Below are positions 57,212 through 64,000 of a DNA stretch of 64,000 nucleotides, one piece after another (position 1 is the stretch's first letter; every line of letters starts with the position of its first letter). This DNA comes from Pseudomonas sp. AB6. Lineage in GTDB: Bacteria; Pseudomonadota; Gammaproteobacteria; Pseudomonadales; Pseudomonadaceae. The stretch covers positions 1,427,501 through 1,491,500 of the forward strand of contig NZ_JAVIWJ010000001.1 in the NCBI RefSeq assembly GCF_034314105.1, given 5' to 3'. The notes below the pieces were generated by a model that was not told the DNA's origin, did no database searches, and saw nothing but the letters and a program-made list of their open reading frames with translations. The translations under genes and the position numbers were made by a program.

Positions 57212-57763
57212 ATGATCTACCCGCAATGCAAGTCATCGTTGATAAGCCTGAGCCTGCTGCTAGCCGTCAGCAGCGCTCACGCGGCAGATGCGATGGTGAC
57301 TTGGCCTGCTGACTGGAAAGTTGAGCCACTGCCCGCGACAACCGCAGCCGAAGGACAGCCATCGGTTCAAATGAGACAGCGAGCGGTGAAGAATGATCAA
57401 AATGGAAATCCGATCATGGTTATGGAGCTCACCCAAACTCGACTTCAGCCTGGACATGAAGTGAATATTCAGAGCGTATTGATGGAAATGCGTAAAGCGA
57501 TACAGATTAACTTCGCTCGTGATGGCTTCCAAAGCGTGTGCAGCAAAGTCCATGAAGGCACCCTTAGCGCACTGCCTACGCTAGAGACTACCTGCAGCAT
57601 TACCCAGAACGGCGGTCATGTCATGACTCAGACATTGGTCGCGACGGCAACCAGGGACACCGCGTGGTCGTTATCATATGCGGGGTCTGCCGACGGCTAT
57701 GCGTCTACCAAAGAGGAGGTGCAGCACATTCGTGACAGCCTTCGATTAGTAGTTAAGCAATAA
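57212..57763 (+). CDS. DUF4946 secreted protein
   Basis: 183 residues. The ATG at 57212 gives a signal peptide (SSLISLSLLLAVSSAHA, cleavage near AHA/AD); 57152 would extend it without homology. The DUF4946 pattern is present: VTWPADWKVEPLP and the C-terminal EEVQHIRDSLRLV. Two Cys residues (SVCSKV and TTCSIT) may be bridged. It is periplasmic, of unknown function. Confidence 0.85.
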   Translation: MIYPQCKSSLISLSLLLAVSSAHAADAMVTWPADWKVEPLPATTAAEGQPSVQMRQRAVKNDQNGNPIMVMELTQTRLQPGHEVNIQSVLMEMRKAIQINFARDGFQSVCSKVHEGTLSALPTLETTCSITQNGGHVMTQTLVATATRDTAWSLSYAGSADGYASTKEEVQHIRDSLRLVVKQ

Positions 57764-57816
57764 GCTTGTAGTGATGAGGGCGGGGTAAGTGTTTAAGGGC
57801 TACGCCAAACAATAGG

Positions 57817-57983
57817 CAAAAATACGCCCGCCGAAGCGGGCATTGGGGCGCTAATCCTTTAGCAGCCTTTATCCTGAAAGAATCGATGTGAAAAATATGT
57901 GAAGAAATAGTGTTCCCGACTAATGGAAACGCTGCGAGTAGAGACTGCATTCATATGAGTTGAAAAATCCCGTATCTGCCTTC
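57817..57983 (-). ncRNA. Candidate small RNA with orphan terminator
   Basis: On the minus strand a strong terminator GCCCGC-TTCG-GCGGGC (plus 57826-57841) is followed by GTATTTTTG, with no gene upstream that needs it, because mvaT has its own. About 165 nt upstream is a perfect TATAAT (plus 57990-57995); the -35 is weak. The inferred RNA starts with a hairpin TGCC-GGAA-GGCA and contains five GGA triplets. No open frame of note lies inside. The known Rsm RNAs are not matched, so the identity is open. Confidence 0.4.
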
Positions 57984-58260
57984 CGGCAAATTATACTGAA
58001 TGCAACCTGCTAACATTGAAACGCCACTAGTTTGGCTCAGATTGAGTATCTAAGCAGCCCATTCATCTGAAGCCACTGTTTTACCTTCTTGATCGTGGAA
58101 ACATGATGAGATGTTAACTATTATAATTACGGAATAGTCTCGATTGCCTGTAAGAAATTTCACCCTTGCAAGATCATGACTGTTTTTTTAATCTAGCGAT
58201 TCTTTTCTGTCAGAACGCTGAACGGATTAGTTAATAGTGCGCGAGTAACATTGACAGGCA

Positions 58261-58291
58261 TTAAAAAGCCCTGCCAGGCAGGGCTTTTTAA
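58261..58291 (-). terminator. Rho-independent terminator of mvaT-type gene
   Basis: TAAAAAGCCCTGCC pairs with GGCAGGGCTTTTTA around a single A; realistically a CCAGG loop. It is almost fully palindromic, with T-tracts on both strands. It is placed 15-45 nt after the mvaT stop. Confidence 0.9.
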
Positions 58292-58305
58292 GTACCGCTG
58301 ATTGA

Positions 58306-58668
58306 TCAGGCTCGAAGCCATGAATCTACAGCGTCAACGCCGTATTGCTCTTTCCAGGACTTCAAGCCGCGGTGATTACCACCTTTAGTTTCGATCAGTT
58401 CACCGGTGTGCGGGTTCTGATAAACCTTTACGACTCGAGCCCTGCGGCGTTTGATTCCCGCTGGAGCGGCCTGTGGAAGCGAGCTCTTCGGGTCGAGAAT
58501 GGCGACGATGTCGCGCAGGCTCTTGCTGTAGGTGCTCATCAAACCCTGAAGCTTTTGTTCGAATTCAATCTCCTTCTTTAGTCCGGCGTCATTCTTCAAA
58601 GTCTCCAGCTGAGCAAGCTGTTCTTGAAGGGCTTTTTCTGCTGCGCGAAACTCGGCAAGTCTGGACAA
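58306..58668 (-). CDS. mvaT: MvaT/MvaU-family H-NS-like nucleoid protein
   Basis: 120 residues. The N-terminal coiled oligomerisation region is EFRAAEKALQEQLAQLETLK, then a linker (PKSSLPQAAPAGIKRRR), then the C-terminal DNA-binding domain with the AT-pincer-type motif TKGGNHRGLKSWKEQYG. It silences AT-rich and horizontally acquired genes in pseudomonads. The start is TTG (58668) with GGAG upstream, fitting the family N-terminus MSRLAEFR. Which of the paralogues (MvaT, MvaU or MvaV) it is cannot be settled here. Confidence 0.92.
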   Translation of the reverse strand: MSRLAEFRAAEKALQEQLAQLETLKNDAGLKKEIEFEQKLQGLMSTYSKSLRDIVAILDPKSSLPQAAPAGIKRRRARVVKVYQNPHTGELIETKGGNHRGLKSWKEQYGVDAVDSWLRA

Positions 58669-59037
58669 ATATGTTTACTCCGGCAGTGTAGTTGGCTGAT
58701 TTTAGCCTGACAAAGCGATAAGAAAAAACGTCTAGCCGATTCGATCCTTCAGTTCTCTACCCACCCCCCAAAGCGTTTTTGTCGGGGGACGAAACTAACG
58801 ATTTGCTGTCAATTACGTTTGGTGAAAGGGGAAGTTGGTACCAGCGACGGACAAATGATGCACTTTTTTTTCGAGTTAGAAAATAGTCTTATGCAATTGA
58901 TTAGAGTAAAGGGAAATTTACATTAAACCGGCGGTCGCGATTTCTGTGATATTTGGAGAAGCAGGTTGTAAGTAATTTCCGCGATTAGACTTTCAGTAGA
59001 AACCATAAGTGCCCCCTGCAGGCACCTATTTAGAGCT
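58669..59037. other. Intergenic region upstream of mvaT
   Basis: About 370 nt, with an AT-rich stretch at about 58855-58930 that could hold the mvaT promoter and a self-binding site. Near its end, GTGCC-N7-GGCAC (about 59010-59026) may terminate the minus-strand HEAT/TPR gene. No ORF is credible. Confidence 0.45.
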
Positions 59038-60153
59038 TTAGAGGCCTTGCTGCAAGACGGGGTCGTCGGGATTCTGTTGCTCAAGTTCTGCGAGCAACAC
59101 CTGGACCTTTTGCAGTTGACCGCTTTCTTGCCAGTAATGAATCAGGAGCACTCGGCTGCGCCGGTTGGCAGGCTGACGTTGCAAAATGTCCTCAAGTTGC
59201 TTCTGCGCAGGCTCCAATTGTTCCAAGCCGTGCAGTGCAACTGCCAAGTCATATCGAAAATCATTGTTTTCTGGGTCAAGCTCAATCGCCTTTGTCAGGC
59301 TCAGCAGTGCATATTCGCTTTGCCCATGATCGAGCAACCACATGCCCAACGCGTGTTGCAGCATCGACGACGCGGGATTGTGTTCTAGCAGTTGTCCCAG
59401 TAGATGCCTGGCCTTTTCCGCTTGCCCATGCTTGTCAAAAAAACCGATCTGAGCCAGCGCGGCGTCGAGGTTATTGGAATCTAGCGCCAGGGACTGCTCC
59501 AATGCCTTGCCTGCCAGCGCTTGATCATCGGTGTGAAGGTACAGCTTGGCCAGCTGCAACTGGTCTTGACTGGTCGTCGGCGTTTCGGCGTTAAGCGCCG
59601 TTTTATATTCTTCGACTACCTGTTCCAGCGGGGTGAAGTACAATCCTACTTCGTCCGGTGTGAGACCAAGTAACGCTTTCGCCGCTCTGAATCTGGCCTC
59701 CGGTGTTTTTTCATCGAGCAAAGGGCCCAGCAATACGCTGCGCTGGCTTCCAGATACGAGCTTGACGATTGCGTCTATTGCCGCTTGCTGAACGATGGTT
59801 TCCTCGCTGTACAACGATGCGTCCACCCACTTCAGTGCCTGTGGGCCAGGAAAATTTGACAGTTCAACTAGCAATCTGGCGCGCCGAACTCCTGATAAAT
59901 CGGTTCGGGCGAATTGTTGATAGAGCACGCGGGCGGCACCGGGTTTACCGTTGTGAGCCTGCGCCAACGCGCGACCGTAGCTAATAGTGTGGACAGCCGG
60001 GGGCGGTACCGAGGGACTACTTTGGAACCAAAGTAAACCCATACCTAAAGCGATAGCCATTGCTGCAATGAAATAGCCAAGAGGCCATCGATGACGCGGT
60101 TTCGGCTCGGCGGACGAGCCGCTCAAAGGTGGTTTTGGCATACCAGTTTCCAT
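59038..60153 (-). CDS. Membrane-anchored HEAT/TPR repeat protein
   Basis: 371 residues. One N-terminal transmembrane segment (GYFIAAMAIALGMGLLWF, about 26-43) follows a basic, Pro-rich start, so the rest faces the periplasm. Residues 85-170 look like a HEAT-like region and 190-370 carry at least four TPR units (for example YALLSLTKAIELDPENNDFRYDLA). It may resemble CcmI-type assembly factors, but no ccm genes are near. The function is unknown. ATG 60141 is an alternative start. Confidence 0.75.
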   Translation of the reverse strand: METGMPKPPLSGSSAEPKPRHRWPLGYFIAAMAIALGMGLLWFQSSPSVPPPAVHTISYGRALAQAHNGKPGAARVLYQQFARTDLSGVRRARLLVELSNFPGPQALKWVDASLYSEETIVQQAAIDAIVKLVSGSQRSVLLGPLLDEKTPEARFRAAKALLGLTPDEVGLYFTPLEQVVEEYKTALNAETPTTSQDQLQLAKLYLHTDDQALAGKALEQSLALDSNNLDAALAQIGFFDKHGQAEKARHLLGQLLEHNPASSMLQHALGMWLLDHGQSEYALLSLTKAIELDPENNDFRYDLAVALHGLEQLEPAQKQLEDILQRQPANRRSRVLLIHYWQESGQLQKVQVLLAELEQQNPDDPVLQQGL

Positions 60154-60242
60154 TTCATAACGGCCTGCAGCTTCTGCGAGTGATTGGCAGCTGTCAAACG
60201 GCGATCGCGCAGCTTGGTCTTTAACGTGCCCATATTGTGTTC

Positions 60243-60270
60243 AAAAAAACGCCTCCTATTAAGGAGGCGG
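60243..60270 (-). terminator. Rho-independent terminator of the efflux operon
   Basis: On the minus strand CGCCTCCT-TAAT-AGGAGGCG is followed by TTTTTTT. It sits just after the outer-membrane factor gene. Confidence 0.9.
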
Positions 60271-60291
60271 TTTAATGGCGTGATCGAGGCC

Positions 60292-61695
60292 TTAAGACTG
60301 GGGTTGCCAGCCGCCGCCCAATGCCTTGTAAATGGCAACAATCCCACGATAGGTATCGATCTCGCCCAAGGCCTGAGAATCTTCGGCCGCCAGGCGCTCA
60401 CGTTCGGCATCCAGTAGCACGAGGAAGTCAGCAGTGCCTTCGCGGTACTGAATTGAGGCCAACTCCGCTGCTTTGCGGCTCGATTCACTTTGACGAATTA
60501 ACGAGATCAGGCGCTCTTGACGCTTGTTGTAGTCGCTGAAAGCATTCTCCGATTCTTCCAACGCCAGCAGCACGTGCTGCTCGTAGTTGGCCAGCGCACC
60601 TTCAGCATCGGCGTTAGCGCCTCGAATTCTTGCCTGTACGGTGCGCAAGTCCAGCGCTGGCCAAGTGATACTTGGACCCAGCGACCATGCGCTGGCAGCG
60701 GATGAGCCAATCTGCGAACCTCGAGCGGCGGTATAACCGAGAAAGCCGGTTAGGCTGACCCGTGGAAACAGGTCCGCGGTGTTCACGCCGATCTGCGCCG
60801 TGGCCGAGGCCAATTGACGCTCAGCTGCACGTACGTCGGGGCGATTGCGCAGTAGTTCGGTGGGGTCACCAATCGGTAAAGCCTTGGCAATCGCTGGCAA
60901 CTTCGCCGGACTCAAATCGACAGTCATTGACTCCGGGCGCTCCCCGAGCAAGGTGGCAATGCGGTTTTTCTCTCGCACTTGCTCGGCTTGTAGCTGCGGC
61001 ACCGTTGCTTCAACCGCCGCCAGACGTGCATCGGCGCGCACGACGTCGAGCTCGTTGCCGACCCCGGCGTCACGCAGGCTGACTGTCACAGCACGTGACT
61101 CTTGCTGGTTTTTAAGGTTGTCCCGGGCAATCCGCTCACGCAGTTGCGCGCCGCGCAATTGGCCGTAGGCATCCACCAGTTCAGCAGTGATGCTGACCTG
61201 AAGCTGGAACAGGTCGGCTTCGCTGGCTTGCTGATCGGCATTAGCCGACTCTATCTGACGCTGAATATGACCAAACAGGTCAATCTCCCAGGCCATATCC
61301 AGGCCAGCATCATAGCGCTCTGTGTTGACCCGCTGGGTAGTGGTGCCAGGCCGTTGGCCTTTACCTAATTGGCTACTGACGCCGCTAGTGATAATTGGCA
61401 TCTGGGCATACGCGACTTGATCACGGATCGCACGGGAAGCTTGCAAGCGAGCAAACGACACGCGCAAATCCCGGTTACCGGTCATTGACTGACTGACCAG
61501 TTGATTAAGGATTGGGTCTTCGAACTGCGCCCACCAGACCGACTCAGTGTGAGCCCGGTCATAGTTGCCTTGCGCTACCGAAAGAACTTTGGCAGCAGGC
61601 GTCACCGGTGCCTTGTAGTCAGGGCCGACGGCGCACGCCGCCAGCGCGATAACTAAAAGGCTTGGGATAAAAAACTTCACTGTCTTGACGCTCAT
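60292..61695 (-). CDS. oprN: Outer-membrane efflux factor (OprN/OprM family lipoprotein)
   Basis: 467 residues with a lipoprotein signal ending LAAC and the family opening AVGPDYKAPVTP. Coiled helical hairpins of the TolC type are seen (AQVREKNRIATLLGERPE and the C-terminal repeats). It forms the outer-membrane channel of the RND pump. Its ATG overlaps the permease stop by 4 nt. The MexF-like partner makes OprN the best name, though OprM- or TtgC-type relatives are close. Confidence 0.9.
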   Translation of the reverse strand: MSVKTVKFFIPSLLVIALAACAVGPDYKAPVTPAAKVLSVAQGNYDRAHTESVWWAQFEDPILNQLVSQSMTGNRDLRVSFARLQASRAIRDQVAYAQMPIITSGVSSQLGKGQRPGTTTQRVNTERYDAGLDMAWEIDLFGHIQRQIESANADQQASEADLFQLQVSITAELVDAYGQLRGAQLRERIARDNLKNQQESRAVTVSLRDAGVGNELDVVRADARLAAVEATVPQLQAEQVREKNRIATLLGERPESMTVDLSPAKLPAIAKALPIGDPTELLRNRPDVRAAERQLASATAQIGVNTADLFPRVSLTGFLGYTAARGSQIGSSAASAWSLGPSITWPALDLRTVQARIRGANADAEGALANYEQHVLLALEESENAFSDYNKRQERLISLIRQSESSRKAAELASIQYREGTADFLVLLDAERERLAAEDSQALGEIDTYRGIVAIYKALGGGWQPQS

Positions 61696-64000
61696 TGTTG
61701 CGTCTCCAACTTCAGGGCTTTGTCAGCTTCGCGAGCCTGTTTACGGGCTGCTTTACGACCTACATAGTTACGAATCAGCACGTAGAACACCGGCGTCAGT
61801 AACAAACCAAAGAAGGTCACCCCAAGCATCCCGGAGAACACCGCCACGCCCATGGCATGACGCATTTCAGCACCGGCACCGCTGGAAAGAACCAATGGCA
61901 CAACACCCATAATGAAAGCGAAAGACGTCATCAGGATCGGGCGCAGACGCAAGCGGCAGGCCTCCAGAACAGCCTCCAACGGCGTTTTGCCTTTCTCTTG
62001 CTCGTCTTTGGCGAACTCGACGATAAGGATCGCGTTCTTACACGCCAAGCCCACCAGCACGATCAAACCGATCTGGGTGAAGATGTTGTTGTCGCTACCG
62101 GCAATAATTACCCCGGCAATGGCTGAGAGCAGGGTCATCGGTACGATCAGGATTACCGCCAGTGGCAGGCTCCAGCTTTCGTACAAGGCAGCCAACACCA
62201 GGAACGCCAGCAGTACGCAGAGTGGGAAGACCAACAGCGCAGTGTTACCCGATAAAATCTGCTGATAGGTCAGGTCGGTCCACTCATAGGTCATGCCGTT
62301 AGGCAGTTCTTCTTTCAACAGTTTCTCAATGGCTTCTTGGGCTTGGCCTGAGCTATAGCCCGGTGCAGCGGCGCCGTTGATTTCTGCGGTGATGAAACCG
62401 TTGTAGTGTTGAACGCGGTCGGGGCCCGAGGTGTTGCTGACCTTGATAAAGGTCGACAGCGGGATCATTTCACCAAGGTTGTTACGCACTTTCAATTGAC
62501 CGATCTGCTCACCTTCCTGACGGAACTGTTGCTCGGCCTGGACGTTGACCTGATAAGTACGGCCGAAGCGGTTGAAGTCGTTGGCGTATAGCGAACCCAA
62601 GTAGATCTGTAAGGTGTCAAAAATGTCATTGATGGCAACGCCATGGGTCTTGGCTTTTTCACGGTCGATGGCAGCATCGACCTGTGGCACGTTTACCGTG
62701 TAGCTGGTAAACAGGGCAGCCAATCCTGGCGTCGTGCGGCTCTTGGTGATGATGTTCTGAGTTTCTTTGTAGAGCGCGTCATAACCCAGATTGCCACGGT
62801 CTTCGATCTGCACCCGGAAGCCGCCGATGGTGCCCAAGCCTTGTACCGGTGGTGGTGGGAAGATCGCCATGTAGGCTTCTTGGATCGAACCAAACTTGGC
62901 GTTCAGCGCACCGGCAATCGCGCCGGCCGATTCGCTGGCGTCCTTACGTTCGTCAAACGGCTTGAGTGTTACGAACACGATGCCAGCGTTCGGGCTGTTG
63001 GTGAAACCGTTGATCGACAGGCCGGGGAACGCCACTGCACTGTCCACGCCTGGCTGCTTGAGCGCAATGTCCGACATGCGTTTAATCACGTCTTCAGTAC
63101 GGTCAAGACTGGAAGCATCCGGCAATTGCGCGAAGGCCACCAGGTACTGCTTATCCTGGGTAGGTACGAAACCGGTCGGGGTGTTGGCGAAACCGAACCA
63201 AGTCAGCACGATCAGGCCGGCATACAGAAACAACGCGATGCCGCTGCTGCGGATGACTCTGCCAACGGTGCCCACATAACCATGGCTGGCTTTGTCGAAG
63301 AAGCGGTTGAATGGACGGAACAACCAACTGCCCAACAGCTTGTCGAGCAAGCGAGAGAAGCCATCTTTCGGTGCGTCATGCGCTCTGAGCAATACCGCCG
63401 ACAGGGCAGGGGATAACGTCAGGGAGTTGAACGCCGAAATCACGGTGGAGATAGCGATGGTCAGGGCGAACTGCTTATAAAACTGACCTGTCAGGCCTGA
63501 GATAAAGGCTGCCGGGATAAACACCGCACACAATACCAGCGCGGTGGCGATGATCGGGCCAGTGACTTCACTCATGGCTTTTTTGGTGGCTTCGATCGGA
63601 CTGAGTCCTAACTCGATATTTCGCTCGACGTTCTCCACCACCACAATCGCGTCATCCACCACGATCCCGATGGCTAGCACCAATCCAAACAGTGACAGTG
63701 CGTTGAGCGAGAAGCCAAACAGGTGCATCACGGCAAACGTACCGATCAATGACACCGGTACCGCCACCAATGGAATGATCGACGCACGCCAGGTTTGCAA
63801 GAATAGGATAACGACCAGTACCACCAGAATCAGGGCTTCAAACAGGGTATGAACCACTGCTTCGATGGAACCACGGACGAAAATGGTTGGGTCGTAGACG
63901 ATGGAGAAGTCCATGCCTTCGGGAAAGCTCTTCTTCAGTTCAGCCATTTTTGCCCGAACTTCGTTAGAGATTTCGATGGCGTTGGAGCCAGGGCGCTGAA
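61692..64000 (-). CDS. mexF: RND multidrug efflux permease, MexF-like (5' end outside window)
   Basis: About 770 residues of a roughly 1060-residue permease are present; the N-terminal part lies beyond 64000 and the frame stays open to the edge. The RND motif GIVVDDAIVVVENVERNIEL carries the Asp pair of the proton relay. Two large periplasmic loops and the second half with LACKNAILIVEFAKDEQEKG are intact. By sequence it resembles MexF of MexEF-OprN, which exports chloramphenicol, quinolones and some signalling precursors. The MexE-type adaptor should lie upstream, outside the window. Confidence 0.93.
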   Translation of the reverse strand, partial: QRPGSNAIEISNEVRAKMAELKKSFPEGMDFSIVYDPTIFVRGSIEAVVHTLFEALILVVLVVILFLQTWRASIIPLVAVPVSLIGTFAVMHLFGFSLNALSLFGLVLAIGIVVDDAIVVVENVERNIELGLSPIEATKKAMSEVTGPIIATALVLCAVFIPAAFISGLTGQFYKQFALTIAISTVISAFNSLTLSPALSAVLLRAHDAPKDGFSRLLDKLLGSWLFRPFNRFFDKASHGYVGTVGRVIRSSGIALFLYAGLIVLTWFGFANTPTGFVPTQDKQYLVAFAQLPDASSLDRTEDVIKRMSDIALKQPGVDSAVAFPGLSINGFTNSPNAGIVFVTLKPFDERKDASESAGAIAGALNAKFGSIQEAYMAIFPPPPVQGLGTIGGFRVQIEDRGNLGYDALYKETQNIITKSRTTPGLAALFTSYTVNVPQVDAAIDREKAKTHGVAINDIFDTLQIYLGSLYANDFNRFGRTYQVNVQAEQQFRQEGEQIGQLKVRNNLGEMIPLSTFIKVSNTSGPDRVQHYNGFITAEINGAAAPGYSSGQAQEAIEKLLKEELPNGMTYEWTDLTYQQILSGNTALLVFPLCVLLAFLVLAALYESWSLPLAVILIVPMTLLSAIAGVIIAGSDNNIFTQIGLIVLVGLACKNAILIVEFAKDEQEKGKTPLEAVLEACRLRLRPILMTSFAFIMGVVPLVLSSGAGAEMRHAMGVAVFSGMLGVTFFGLLLTPVFYVLIRNYVGRKAARKQAREADKALKLETQQ

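Noticed and set aside
57753..57950. 65-codon minus-strand frame after the DUF4946 gene
   Set aside because: It runs through the strong terminator hairpin at 57826-57841 and lacks a ribosome-binding site.
57817..57983. Candidate sRNA as RsmX, RsmY or RsmZ
   Set aside because: It has GGA triplets but lacks the repeated CAGGA-type hairpin series and the GacA upstream sequence of those RNAs.

Overview
The window looks like chromosome of a non-aeruginosa Pseudomonas of the fluorescens/syringae type. The reasons are a complete fapA-F functional-amyloid operon, an MvaT-type H-NS analogue, the glgA-treZ-malQ-treY-DUF2934-glgX order typical of the genus, a short NAD-type gnd paired with zwf, a MexEF-OprN-like efflux operon and several small pseudomonad-only protein families. 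I see no rRNA, tRNA, CRISPR array, insertion sequence or prophage module.

Layout. 1-6702 (+) is the tail of a cobalamin riboswitch followed by cobW, cobN and a chelatase ATPase/vWA gene. That last gene carries a textbook -1 frameshift signal: A AAA AAG, a 5-nt spacer and a 13-bp stem. One locus could therefore give both the small (ChlI-like) and medium (ChlD-like) cobaltochelatase subunits. 7374-13810 holds a sigma-54 activator with a degenerate receiver, convergent to fapABCDEF. A good sigma-54 promoter and a full IHF consensus lie upstream of fapA. 14024-21916 is housekeeping: an NR-kinase/PnuC pair, a chemoreceptor, uppP, and a LysR/azoR divergent pair with a clear operator.

22099-36145 (-) is one long, tightly coupled gene run. 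It starts with alpha-glucan and trehalose enzymes and continues without a break into a four-gene module of unknown product (acyl-CoA-dehydrogenase-like, PIG-L deacetylase, methyltransferase, GT2). Divergent from it, 36941-42180 (+) holds gnd-zwf-HAD-GH15, so sugar storage, trehalose and NAD(P)H production sit back to back. 42198-44934 is AlkB plus a set of small orphan proteins. 45215-51250 carries galU, gorA and a large soluble hybrid histidine kinase. 51288-53397 is a KfrA-like protein divergent from a solitary tyrosine recombinase, with palindromes between them. 53498-57763 carries ahpC, ahpF, gloA and two envelope proteins. 57817-64000 (-) contains a candidate sRNA, mvaT, a HEAT/TPR membrane protein and an RND efflux pair cut by the window edge.

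The most interesting points are the recoding signal in the chelatase gene, the sigma-54/IHF control architecture of the amyloid operon, the uncharacterised four-gene module attached to the glucan operon, the orphan terminator/sRNA beside mvaT, and the KfrA-recombinase pair.
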